This document shows positions 27,124 to 36,403 of a stretch of 64,000 bases of DNA, piece after piece. Each line of letters begins with the position of its first letter. Within the stretch, counting starts at the first letter, position 1. This DNA comes from Fulvivirga sp. M361 (GTDB lineage Bacteria > Bacteroidota > Bacteroidia > Cytophagales > Cyclobacteriaceae), in the NCBI RefSeq assembly GCF_007097395.1, contig NZ_VKDC01000005.1, positions 339,813 through 403,812 of the forward strand, read 5' to 3'. Both the position numbers and the translations under genes were made by a program. The notes beneath the pieces are model-generated. The model ran no database searches. It worked only from the letters and a program-made list of their open reading frames with translations, and had not been told where the DNA came from.

Positions 27124-28380
27124 GACGATCATTCCTATACGTTACCTGGTGGTACTCGGCACATTCCTGCTTTCCTTATTACTCTATATCGATCGTGTGT
27201 GTATTTCAGTGGCTAAAGAACCCATTCAGGGGAGCTTATCACTCACGGAAACTCAAATGGGATGGGTACTTTCTATTTTTGCTTTAGGATATGCGCTTTT
27301 TCAAACGCCTTCAGGCATAATGGCTGATCGTTTCGGCCCAAGGGTCGTTTTGTCGTCTATCGTGACCATTTGGTCCGTATTCACCGCTTTGACCGGTGTT
27401 GCATGGAATTTCATCACTTTACTGATCACCAGGTTGTTTTTTGGGGCCGGGGAAGCAGGCGCATTTCCGAGTATGGCACGCGCTATTTTTAACTGGATCC
27501 CATTAGCAGAACGAGGTCTGGTGACCGGTATCAATTTCTCCGGCTCCCGGCTAGGTGCGGCTTTCGCATTACCATTGGTGGCCTGGATGATCAATGACCT
27601 GGGATGGAGAAATAGTTTTTACCTCCTGGGAGCTATAGGGCTGGTGTGGGCATTGATATGGTATTTCGTATTCCGGGATTCTCCTGACCAGCAACCTTTA
27701 ATGCCCGCCGAAGAGAGAGATTACATTTTACAAAACCGCCAAAAGAATGAAGGCACCAGGGAAAAGGTTAAGCTAAAATTGGGAATTATGCTACGCTCAA
27801 AAAACATGCAACTCGCTATGTTGCAATATTTTTGTAGCAACTTCACTTTTTTCTTTGCACTTACGTGGCTATTTCCTCACGTGAAGGAAACCTATCATTT
27901 AAATGCCGTGGAAGCTGGTTTCTATACCTCAGCTCCCCTGATCTTTGGCGCTATTGGCAACTGGTTTTCAGGTTGGCTGGTGGACTTCTTATACAAAAAG
28001 GGAATTGGAACATGTCCCGCAGCGTCCCGGCCATGATTGGTTTCAGCCTTGCCGCTATTGGCTTGATAGGTAGTGTTTTTATGGACGATGTCACCGGAGC
28101 TATTATTTTTCTGAGTATAGCTATTTTCGGAGCAGATATGTCACTGGCACCTTCCTGGGCGGTTTGTGTGGATATTGGAAAACAAAATGCAGGCGCTGTG
28201 TCCGGCACCATGAATATGGCCGGGAATATAGGGTCATTTCTTACCGGGTTGGCTTTCCCCTATCTCAAGGCATGGAGTGGCTCCATTCTCCCCTTCTTTT
28301 TTGTAGGCGCCGGATTAAATGTACTGGCCATCATTTTATGGAAATATATTAAGGCTAATAAATCTTTAGAGGAATATTAA
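27116..28380 (+). pseudogene. MFS anion:cation symporter (sugar-acid transporter), frameshifted
   Basis: Two frames together give one 12-span ACS-family MFS transporter of about 420 residues. The first (27116 to about 28000) has the family motifs LLYIDRVCISVAKEPIQ, SGIMADRFGPR and FFGAGEAGAFPSMAR. It runs through SGWLVDFLYKKG. The second frame continues NWNMSRSVPAMIGFSLAAIG to the stop at 28380, with SGTMNMAGNIGSFLTG. The break lies at the AAAAAGGG run, 27995-28002; one more base there restores the frame. ACS members carry hexuronates, glucarate and similar acids, which fits the kinase and dehydrogenase beside it. It overlaps the kinase end by 8 bp and the next start by 1 bp. Decayed or mis-sequenced. 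Confidence 0.75.
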
Positions 28381-29402
28381 TGAGAACGTTAAAGGGAGTT
28401 GTGATCGGAGCGGGATATTTTAGCCGGTTTCATTACCAGGCATGGCAGGATATACCAGGCGTTTCTATCACCGCTTTGTCTGACCTGGACCCAACAAGGT
28501 ACCGGCATGTCGCTGACCAATTCAAAATACCACAAGCATACTCAGACTACAAGGAAATGTTAGTCAAGGAAAAGCCAGACTTTGTCGATGTAGTCACTCC
28601 ACCTGACTCTCATTTAGAGATTTGCAAAGCCGCCTGTGATCTGGGTATACCGATCATTTGTCAAAAACCATTGGCATCCACTTTTCTTGAGGCTCAAATA
28701 TTAATAGAATACACCCGAAAAAAAGGGGTTCCATTTATGGTGCATGAAAACTTTCGTTTTCAGCCCTGGTACCGTGAAATCAAAAAGCTGTTAGACAACG
28801 ATGCCATTGGTGAATTGAATCACCTTCATTTTCGCATGCGGACAGGAGATGGATGGCCGGAAGACGCTTATCTCAGCCGTCAACCTTATTTCCGTGGTAT
28901 GGAGCGATTTCTGGTCCATGAAACCGGCATACATTTCATTGACACTTTCCGTTATCTGGCCGGAGAAGTAGATTGGGTATTTGCACAGTTGCGCAAGCTC
29001 AACCCTTCCATTGCAGGAGAAGATTGGGGGATGCTACATTTCCAGTTTAAAGGAGGGAGTACCGGACTGTATGACGCTAATCGCTACAATGAACCTAATT
29101 ATGATAATCCTCGCTACACCTTTGGGGAAATGGTGCTGGAAGGTACCAAGGGCAGCATTCGTTTGTATAATATGGGTAAACTGACCATTCAAAAACTGGG
29201 AGAAAAAGAAATTCCGCATCGCTACTTCCACGAAAACAAAGGATTCGCCGGTAACTGCGTTTACTTTACTCAAAAGCATTTTATAGATAGCCTGTATTCA
29301 GGCAATGTGTTTGAAACAAACGGTCAGGCTTATCTGAAAAATCTTGCCATCCAGGAAGCAGTGTATCAGTCTTCCGAGGAAAAAAAAGTGGTGAAAATCT
29401 AA
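28380..29402 (+). CDS. Gfo/Idh/MocA-family NAD(P)-dependent oxidoreductase
   Basis: The 340-residue protein begins with a Rossmann motif (LKGVVIGAGYFSRFHYQAW) and contains the family's signature VVTPPDSHLEICKAACDLG, then CQKPLAST, the EKP-like segment whose lysine is catalytic (here Q-K-P). A C-terminal beta-sheet domain (about 130-330) starts with NFRFQPWYREIKKLL. Members oxidise sugars or cyclitols. The start codon ATG overlaps the transporter stop (TAATG), so it is the last gene of the acid-sugar operon. Its substrate is probably the sugar or aldonic acid that enters by the transporter; that is inference. Confidence 0.85.
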   Translation: MRTLKGVVIGAGYFSRFHYQAWQDIPGVSITALSDLDPTRYRHVADQFKIPQAYSDYKEMLVKEKPDFVDVVTPPDSHLEICKAACDLGIPIICQKPLASTFLEAQILIEYTRKKGVPFMVHENFRFQPWYREIKKLLDNDAIGELNHLHFRMRTGDGWPEDAYLSRQPYFRGMERFLVHETGIHFIDTFRYLAGEVDWVFAQLRKLNPSIAGEDWGMLHFQFKGGSTGLYDANRYNEPNYDNPRYTFGEMVLEGTKGSIRLYNMGKLTIQKLGEKEIPHRYFHENKGFAGNCVYFTQKHFIDSLYSGNVFETNGQAYLKNLAIQEAVYQSSEEKKVVKI

Positions 29403-29822
29403 TACTAATTACATATGCCTTCTGAGTAGGTTATTTTAGCATGGGTTGATCACTGTTATTTATAACAGGCTCCACACCGGCATTATGGATAATACAAATG
29501 ATCAGGTTATAACATACCTGTATCTTTCCCAAGAAACCGTAAGAATTCCCTGGCGGATTGGCTTTTGACCCATTTATCAGCTTTCAGCTACCCACGTCCG
29601 GTGTGTATCAGACAGGACGGATATCACTTACCAGAAGCACCGGAACAACCATTCACTCCATTCTATTCGAAACCATCATGGAAATGCACCTGTACATACT
29701 CCTCACTCCGGGAAAAATGTTGTTCAGCGACGAAACAATACCATTGTGATAAAAAAAATGTCAATCTCTCATTTTTAAAATAAATTCAGAACGTATTACA
29801 ACTAATTTTAAAATCCTCTATT
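29403..29822. other. Intergenic upstream of first chitinase
   Basis: About 420 bp without a convincing gene. Two overlapping short frames near 29560-29780 have no family signature or start context. The end of the acid-sugar transcript and the promoter of the chitinase gene must lie here; I find neither a clear terminator nor a clean TAnnTTTG box. Confidence 0.35.
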
Positions 29823-31448
29823 ATGAACTATTCTTATAAGAAAACCAGAGATTGTCTATGGTTGCTTTTAACACTCTTTGTATTCCTTTCCTGCCAGGAA
29901 CAAGTGTTGGACAGTATACAGGAGGATGCCAGTAGCACAGTTCCTTCATTTGTACCGGGTGAGGCTGCCGCCAGTAGCCTAGGTGCAGTGGTCAATAATA
30001 CTGACCCTATTGTATTAGGATACTTCCCTTCCTGGTCAGAGTCGTGGACCACTACCGGGCAGGGTTCCAAGTTAAGGGACATTCCTGAACATGTAAATTA
30101 TGTTTTCCTGGCTTTTGCAAGACCAAATCTCACCTATACCAAGGGATCGTTTAACATTGTAGGTACTGGCATACAGACTCCATACGATGGTAATACACTC
30201 AAAGAATCTGTGGCTGCATTGAAATCCAAAGGGGTCAATGTAATACTGTCCATTGGTGGTGAAACATACTGGGGATCCAATAGTGCTTATAACATCAACT
30301 ATCAGCAAATCAAAGACCTGGTAGATGATATGGGATTTGCAGGCATAGACTGGGATTTCGAGCCAAACGGATCTTTTGCCAATATTGGTGATCCGATAAA
30401 TGTTAACCGCTTTATTGATTTTTTCAATCAATCCAGGGCTATTATGCCTAAAGGTCAATACATCCTGGCATGTGCTCCGGCGGGAGTTGGGGCTTTGGGA
30501 GGTATCAACAATGACGATCCGGCTTCACCTTTTTCGCATGCCAGAAGAAATATTGTAACCGGTGAGTCAGATGCCAATTTATTCAACGGTACAACGCCTA
30601 ATGCCGGAATAAGTTTATTTGGGTTTTCTTCCACCGGGCATATGATACCGGTGATGAAAGCCGTGGGTAATAAAATTGATTTAATTGCTTTTCAAGGTTA
30701 TAACACCGGCGCAGCTACAAATCGAAAAATAATGTATGATGGTTATCGTTACTATGCGGACCAATATGGTTTTGCTATAGCGGCAGGAACTCACTATCCT
30801 AATGAGCCGTGGGGCCCTTATTACACCTACACGCATCAAAATGTAGGCGAACTATCCGCACACATTGCTTCAAAGAACTCCAATGACGGTATTATGATCT
30901 GGCAACTGCTGTTAGGCAACGGTTCTTCCTCTGCCTACGGATACCTGCATGTAGCAAGCCAGGTACTAAATGGCACCAGCGTGGCTGCGGCAGTAGCCAA
31001 TGCTGAGAACTACCCGGAAAGTCCATACACCGGAGGAGGAGACGGAGGCGGAGATGGTGGCAATGGCGGTGGCTGTGACGGCGCTCCTGAATGGAATGCC
31101 ACAACAGCTTATACCGGGGGTCAGCAGGTGGCTTACCAGGGGTCATTGTACAAGGCCAAATGGTGGACCCAAAACAATATTCCATCACAAAGTACTGGTT
31201 CGGGACAGCCCTGGGAGTTGATAGGTCCGTGTGATGGATCCGGTGGCGGTGATGGTGGTGACGGCGGCGATGGAGGTGGATCAGGGACCAACTGTGACGC
31301 ACCTGCATGGCAGCCTTACCCTACGGTCTACAATACGAACGACCAGGTGGCTTATAATGGTTTTATTTATGAAGCACAGACCGGACCACTTTGGATTGAA
31401 CCGGGATCAGGAGAACATTGGTGGAAAAACCTCGGTAGCTGCAATTAA
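29823..31448 (+). CDS. Secreted GH18 chitinase-type lipoprotein with two chitin-binding modules
   Basis: This 541-residue protein has a lipoprotein-type leader (LFVFLSCQEQ, Cys near residue 24). A GH18 barrel spans about 62-395, with VILSIGG and the catalytic line GIDWDFEP near residues 174-181, matching DxDxE. The usual DG before it is AG, a mild deviation. Two CBM5/12 (ChtBD3) modules follow at about 418-470 and 490-541, with the repeated WNATTAYTGGQQVAYQGSLY and QPYPTVYNTNDQVAYNG signatures and aromatic residues (KAKWW, HWWKN). Gly/Asp-rich linkers separate them. It should cut chitin at or outside the surface. No T9SS tail is visible, so surface display as a lipoprotein is more likely. Confidence 0.85.
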   Translation: MNYSYKKTRDCLWLLLTLFVFLSCQEQVLDSIQEDASSTVPSFVPGEAAASSLGAVVNNTDPIVLGYFPSWSESWTTTGQGSKLRDIPEHVNYVFLAFARPNLTYTKGSFNIVGTGIQTPYDGNTLKESVAALKSKGVNVILSIGGETYWGSNSAYNINYQQIKDLVDDMGFAGIDWDFEPNGSFANIGDPINVNRFIDFFNQSRAIMPKGQYILACAPAGVGALGGINNDDPASPFSHARRNIVTGESDANLFNGTTPNAGISLFGFSSTGHMIPVMKAVGNKIDLIAFQGYNTGAATNRKIMYDGYRYYADQYGFAIAAGTHYPNEPWGPYYTYTHQNVGELSAHIASKNSNDGIMIWQLLLGNGSSSAYGYLHVASQVLNGTSVAAAVANAENYPESPYTGGGDGGGDGGNGGGCDGAPEWNATTAYTGGQQVAYQGSLYKAKWWTQNNIPSQSTGSGQPWELIGPCDGSGGGDGGDGGDGGGSGTNCDAPAWQPYPTVYNTNDQVAYNGFIYEAQTGPLWIEPGSGEHWWKNLGSCN

Positions 31449-31610
31449 GCAATAAATTTTCGGGTTTATACCTAAAAATCCGACCTGTCCTAAACCCTGT
31501 AGATTAAGTGGTATCAGCATTTCAATAAGGTAAATCCTCTTGAAAAGTATAATGATACCACTCATCTACTTTGCATTCTATTTTCTTTTTTTTCATATAA
31601 ATTATTGACA

Positions 31611-34600
31611 ATGAATATTTTATATCAAAGTATTATCAGATCAACTCACCATAAAAAGTTCTTATGGCTCGTATTGATCTTTTGCTTTCATAGTCTTTCT
31701 CTAATCGGTCAGACCAACACGAGTTTACCTGAAAGGGTGATCGTCGGGTATTGGCACAATTTTGATAATGGGTCTGGGTTTATCAGACCGGAAAATGTGT
31801 CTCCAAAGTTTGATGTGGTACATATCGCTTTTGCCGAACCGGTTTCCGGCAGTACTTCATTGATCGATTTTACGCCGGACCCCGCCAATATCACCGACGC
31901 GGATTTCAGAGCAGGCATCAAAACACTTCAAGACAGAGGTCAGGAAGTTATTATCTCTATTGGAGGGGCCAATGGACTTGTCCGGTTGAATACCATTGCA
32001 GAAAGGGATGAATTTATCACTTCCATGATCTCCATCATTGAAGACTATGGGTTTGATGGAATGGATATTGATTTTGAAGGGCAGTCCCTTTCACTGGATT
32101 TTGGTGACGACGACTTTCGAAATCCTACGACCCCTGTTATTGTCAATCTGATCAATGCCATCAATGCAGTTACAGGTCATTTTGGCAGTGATTTCATCCT
32201 TACCATGGCGCCTGAAACATTTTTTGTTCAGGTGGGGTACAGTTTTTATGGCGGAATCTCTGCCGGAGCAGATCGAAGAACCGGGGCTTATTTACCGGTG
32301 ATCCATGCCTTAAGGGATAAACTGACGTTTTTACAAGTGCAGTATTACAATTCAGGATCCGTGACTGCATTGGATAATCAAGCTTATGCGATGGGTAATG
32401 CTAACTTCTACGTGGCATTGGTAGATATGATCCTGAAAGGTTTTCCGGTGGCCAGGGATAATTCCAAATTCTTTCCTCCACTCAGGCAAGACCAGGTACT
32501 GATCGGTTTACCTGCCAATGTGAATGCCGGTGGAGGGTTTGCTCCTCCTGCTGAAGTTCAAAAAGCGCTGGACTATCTGATCAAAGGAATACCTTTTGGA
32601 GGTAGTTACTCACTTTCTCAGTCTTATCCTGACCTAAGGGGGCTAATGACCTGGTCGATCAACTGGGATGCTTTTAACAATTTCGAATTCTCAAACACAC
32701 ACAGGGCCTACCTGGACGCTCTGGGAAGTGGAACGAATACCGTAGTGACCATTACAAGCCCTGTCAATAACAGTAGTTTTTCTGAAGGAGATAATATCAA
32801 TATTACTGCCAGTGTATCAGGGAGCAGTACTATTACCCAGGTGCATTTTTTCGTGGACGGCACGAGCATTGGTGTTGATACCACCAGCCCATACAGTACC
32901 ATTTGGAACTCAGCCACTCTTGGAGGCCATAGCATTACGGCCAGGGCCACTGATTCAGAAGGAGTAACTACCAATACATTGAATGCTATACAGATATTAG
33001 TAGAAACAGCAGGAAGCGGAGGGTGTAACGGCATCGCTACCTACGAACCGTTCCCTGCCATTTATAATCTGGGGGACATCGTCCAGTTTGAAGGGAACAA
33101 ATATGAAAGTCAATCTAATAATCTGTTTAATGTAACACCCGGAACCGCCGACCATTGGTGGAAACCCCTGGGACCATGCGGCACCACTCCGACCAACGAG
33201 GCCCCAGAGGTGACCATTACCGGCCCTGTGAATAATAGTTCTTTCACTGCAGGCGCTACTATCACGATCAACGCTAATGCAACAGATGACGTGAGTGTTT
33301 CCCAGGTAGAGTTTTTCGCGAGTGGGAATAGCATAGGTGTAGATAGTTCCAGTCCGTTCAATGTAACCTGGAGTACTGCTACCACCGGGAATTATGCACT
33401 CACTGCTACTGCCACTGACAACGCGGGGGCTACGGGAACTTCATCTCCGGTACAAATCACCATCATTGCTGATAATAACAATATCTCTCCTACTGCCAGC
33501 ATCACTTCCCCTGCGGCCGGATCAACTTTCGATCAGGGGACGACCATTTCCATTACAGCAAATGCCTCAGACGACGACGGCTCGGTCAGCCAGGTAGAAT
33601 TTTTTGCGAGTGACGCCAGTATCGGTGTGGACACTTCTGACCCTTACAGTATTGCCTGGAGCGGAGCGCCTGTGGGTACTTCTTCACTTACCGCTGTGGC
33701 AACAGATAATGAGGGAGCTACGGGAACTTCAACAAGTATTTCGATCACAGTGGAAACTGTCAGCACTGGTGGATGCAATGGAATTCCTGCCTATGAACCC
33801 TTTCCTGCAATATACAATGCCGGTGATATCGTTCAATACCAGGCCGTACGTTATGAAAGTCTTGCAAACAATCTGTTCAATGTTACACCCGGCACAGCCG
33901 ATCACTGGTGGAAGCCTTTAGGGCCTTGTATTGATATTCCGGTCAATGAAGATCCCGAAGTTGCCATTACTAGTCCGGCAAACAACAGTACTTTCACCGT
34001 TGGTAACAGCATCAATATTACAGCAAATGCCACAGATGATAAAGGAGTAGCTCAGGTAGAGTTTTTTGTAGACGGTATAAGTATTGGAGTAGATACGTCA
34101 AGTCCGTACAGCGCTACCTGGAACTCAACCGCCGGCAGTCATAACCTAACGGCTACAGCTACTGATAATGAAGGCGTAACAAGTACATCAAGTATAGTAA
34201 GGATCTCAGATGGTACGGTACAACCACCTTCTGACCTTGCCAAACATATCATGGTAGGCTATTGGCACAATTTCGATAACGGTGCTGCCGTATTAGAACT
34301 CGGTCAGGTTTCTACGGACTGGGATGTGGTAAATATCGCCTTTGCTGAACCAGCAACTTTTGGTGGCGCTGATATGGCCTTTTTCCCTAGCAGCGACGTA
34401 ACAAGTGATGCTAAATTCAGACAGGACGTACGGCTCCTCCAGAGTAGAGGGCAAAAAGTCCTGATCTCAATGGGTGGGGCTAATGGAAGGATCGAATTGC
34501 TGACACCTCAGGATGCTCAGACCTTCTCAAATGCCATGATCAACATTATTGAGACGTATGGTTTTGATGGTATGGATATTGACCTTGAAGGAACCTCGTT

Positions 34601-35534
34601 AGGTTTGTCTTCGGGAGATAACGACTTCAGAAACCCCACTTCACCGAAAATCGTCAATTTCATAGCCGGCACTCAAGCTGTACTCAATCATTTTGGCCCT
34701 GATTTTATTTTAACTGCTGCACCGGAAACTGCCTTCGTGCAAGGTGGGAACAGTGTTTATGCAGGGGCCTTTGGCGCTTACCTACCTGTGATTTATCATT
34801 TCAGAAATGACCTGGACTATATACATGTACAGGACTATAATTCCGGGTGTATGCTTGGCCTGGATGGGATCTGCTACTCCCAGGGTACGGCAGATTTTCA
34901 TGTGGCTATGACAGAAATGCTGCTACAAGGGTTTCCTGTAGCGGGTCATTCCGTAAATTTTCCGGCGCTAAAGCAAGAACAGGTAGCTTTCGGTGTACCG
35001 GCTTCGCCACAAGCGGCTGGCGGAGGGTATACAAATCCACAAGATATACAGAAAGCGCTCGATTATCTTATTAAAGGAACCTCTTTTGGCGGTAATTACA
35101 GCCTGGTCAACTCAAATGGCTATCCAAATTTAAGAGGTTTAATGACCTGGTCAATCAACTGGGATGTGTTCAGTGGGTTTGGTTTTTCCACACCACACAG
35201 AGCTTATTTAGATGCGTTGGACCAACCAGCCGTTGCCAGGATGATGTCAGCATCGATGGAAGAAGTGGTCGTTACGGATGAAGTTGTGAAGGCCCTCCCT
35301 AATCCATTTAGAGAGAACGTAACTTTTACATTCAGCTTGCCTGAAAAACATGTGGCCACATTGGTCGTCATGGACCCGTCAGGCCGGGAGATAAAGCAGA
35401 TTTTTACTAACAAGCTGTTGGAACCAGGCGCTCATGAAGTAACGTGGGATGCTACTGATACACCCTCCGGGTTATATTTCTATAGATTATCCACACCAGA
35501 TGACGTTTTGACCTATCGGTTGATCAAACATTAA
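31611..35534 (+). CDS. Multidomain chitinase with two GH18 domains and T9SS sorting tail
   Basis: The 1307-residue enzyme starts at ATG 31611 (a TTG two codons up is less likely). Order: signal peptide (WLVLIFCFHSLSLIGQ); GH18 domain 1 (about 40-365, DGMDIDFE at 149-156); Ig-like domain (about 375-460); CBM5/12 module (about 468-520); two more Ig-like domains (525-715); a second CBM5/12 (about 722-772); a fourth Ig-like domain (780-860). GH18 domain 2 follows (about 868-1205, DGMDIDLE at 986-993), then a T9SS C-terminal domain (about 1228-1307, ALPNPFRENVTF and SGLYFYRLST). Both catalytic glutamates are present. This layout parallels ChiA of Flavobacterium johnsoniae, a soluble T9SS chitinase with two GH18 domains. 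It should be the main extracellular chitin-cutting enzyme here. Confidence 0.92.
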   Translation: MNILYQSIIRSTHHKKFLWLVLIFCFHSLSLIGQTNTSLPERVIVGYWHNFDNGSGFIRPENVSPKFDVVHIAFAEPVSGSTSLIDFTPDPANITDADFRAGIKTLQDRGQEVIISIGGANGLVRLNTIAERDEFITSMISIIEDYGFDGMDIDFEGQSLSLDFGDDDFRNPTTPVIVNLINAINAVTGHFGSDFILTMAPETFFVQVGYSFYGGISAGADRRTGAYLPVIHALRDKLTFLQVQYYNSGSVTALDNQAYAMGNANFYVALVDMILKGFPVARDNSKFFPPLRQDQVLIGLPANVNAGGGFAPPAEVQKALDYLIKGIPFGGSYSLSQSYPDLRGLMTWSINWDAFNNFEFSNTHRAYLDALGSGTNTVVTITSPVNNSSFSEGDNINITASVSGSSTITQVHFFVDGTSIGVDTTSPYSTIWNSATLGGHSITARATDSEGVTTNTLNAIQILVETAGSGGCNGIATYEPFPAIYNLGDIVQFEGNKYESQSNNLFNVTPGTADHWWKPLGPCGTTPTNEAPEVTITGPVNNSSFTAGATITINANATDDVSVSQVEFFASGNSIGVDSSSPFNVTWSTATTGNYALTATATDNAGATGTSSPVQITIIADNNNISPTASITSPAAGSTFDQGTTISITANASDDDGSVSQVEFFASDASIGVDTSDPYSIAWSGAPVGTSSLTAVATDNEGATGTSTSISITVETVSTGGCNGIPAYEPFPAIYNAGDIVQYQAVRYESLANNLFNVTPGTADHWWKPLGPCIDIPVNEDPEVAITSPANNSTFTVGNSINITANATDDKGVAQVEFFVDGISIGVDTSSPYSATWNSTAGSHNLTATATDNEGVTSTSSIVRISDGTVQPPSDLAKHIMVGYWHNFDNGAAVLELGQVSTDWDVVNIAFAEPATFGGADMAFFPSSDVTSDAKFRQDVRLLQSRGQKVLISMGGANGRIELLTPQDAQTFSNAMINIIETYGFDGMDIDLEGTSLGLSSGDNDFRNPTSPKIVNFIAGTQAVLNHFGPDFILTAAPETAFVQGGNSVYAGAFGAYLPVIYHFRNDLDYIHVQDYNSGCMLGLDGICYSQGTADFHVAMTEMLLQGFPVAGHSVNFPALKQEQVAFGVPASPQAAGGGYTNPQDIQKALDYLIKGTSFGGNYSLVNSNGYPNLRGLMTWSINWDVFSGFGFSTPHRAYLDALDQPAVARMMSASMEEVVVTDEVVKALPNPFRENVTFTFSLPEKHVATLVVMDPSGREIKQIFTNKLLEPGAHEVTWDATDTPSGLYFYRLSTPDDVLTYRLIKH

Positions 35535-35558
35535 CACTTGCATAAATGAAAATTAAAT

Positions 35559-35594
35559 GGGTAGCCTCCACAAGAGAGCTACCCTTATTTTATT
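35559..35594 (+). terminator. Terminator after double-GH18 chitinase
   Basis: GGGTAGC and GCTACCC form a 7-bp stem around a 12-base loop, followed by TTATTTTATT. It lies 25 bp past the chitinase stop. Confidence 0.65.
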
Positions 35595-35701
35595 CCCAAA
35601 ATAAGAAATGTGTCGGCTAAGATTCATCCATGAACCTATAAGATTCAGATCCAGGACCGATAGTCAATAAAGGCCTCATTAATGCTATAAATACCGCTCT
35701 T

Positions 35702-35822
35702 TTGGTAATCTATGGTAGTACAAGATAAGCAAAACAGCTTAGCAAAAATTACGCTTTTTAGCTCTTATACAGCCATGCACAGTAGCCTAGCTTTGTAATG
35801 TTGATTTGAAAGTAACAAACAG
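35702..35822 (+). repeat. Duplicated promoter region, copy 1
   Basis: This stretch is closely similar to 40662-40783. Shared blocks include TGGTAATCTAT, AATTACGCTTTTTAGCTCTT and GTTGATTTGAAAGTAAC. The similarity runs on into the two small paralogous genes, so promoter and gene were copied together. The copies flank the propeller gene and face the same way. Confidence 0.75.
35788..35795 (+). promoter_or_regulatory. Bacteroidota -7 box, copy 1
   Basis: TAGCTTTG fits TAnnTTTG and lies 27 bp before the start codon. The matching place in the second copy has TAACTTTG, so the box is kept although flanking bases vary. Confidence 0.6.
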
Positions 35823-36194
35823 ATGTCACAGATAAAAAAGTTAATAGTAGTAGCCGCAGTATCAATGGCAAGTTTAACTTCAGCCCAAGCTGATGTGAAT
35901 GGAGACAGTACCCTGGTATCAAATACTCAACATACCGTTGCCGCGTTAACACAGACTTCTCTAGATCACTTTCAAGCTGAGATTAATGAGAATACCGATA
36001 CATTATCATGGGAAATCGCTGGTGTGGACAACAACGAAGAAGTAGAAATCAGCCTGATCAACTTAGAGGGAAAAACAGTGTATCAAATTAATGCCGGCGG
36101 CTACTCTTCTACTGTCAACCTTGATAGCAACATAGCGCCAGGGATATATATGGTACAGATGAGGGCAGGGAGCGTACAAAAACCAAACGATTAG
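35823..36194 (+). CDS. Small exported protein made of a T9SS sorting domain, frameshifted end
   Basis: The 123-residue protein has a signal peptide (KKLIVVAAVSMASLTSAQA) and then little except a T9SS type-A sorting domain: DTLSWEIAGVDNNEEVEISL, INLEGKTVYQ, APGIYMVQM. Its end reads VQKPND, whereas the paralogue at 40784 ends VQRTKRIVIQ. Adding one A to the five-A run at 36178-36182 restores VQKTKRLVIR with a stop at 36203-36205. The last basic residues are important for T9SS recognition, so as written this copy might not be secreted. Function is unknown; no catalytic or binding domain precedes the sorting domain. Confidence 0.65.
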   Translation: MSQIKKLIVVAAVSMASLTSAQADVNGDSTLVSNTQHTVAALTQTSLDHFQAEINENTDTLSWEIAGVDNNEEVEISLINLEGKTVYQINAGGYSSTVNLDSNIAPGIYMVQMRAGSVQKPND

Positions 36195-36403
36195 TGATCC
36201 GATAAACCCGGATGGGAGGTCTTTCATCCAAGTTAATACGTCCGAAAACCTTGCACTTTACTCAGTCGCTTCTTGTGGTACATACAATTTTATAAAACTT
36301 TGGCCCCGGATAACATCAATAAAAATTCATTCATTTATCGTAAAAAATAGTGCTACCACAAGGACCAAAGATTTACCGTTTTGTAATCAAAAGCAATAAA
36401 TGG

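Noticed and set aside
29558-29783. Two short overlapping frames before the chitinase
   Set aside because: No recognisable family, no start context, and composition unlike nearby genes.
31000-31308. Glycine-rich repeats in chitinase linkers as a possible DNA repeat array
   Set aside because: They are coding linkers of GH18/CBM protein with codon-biased GGN repeats, not a separate element.
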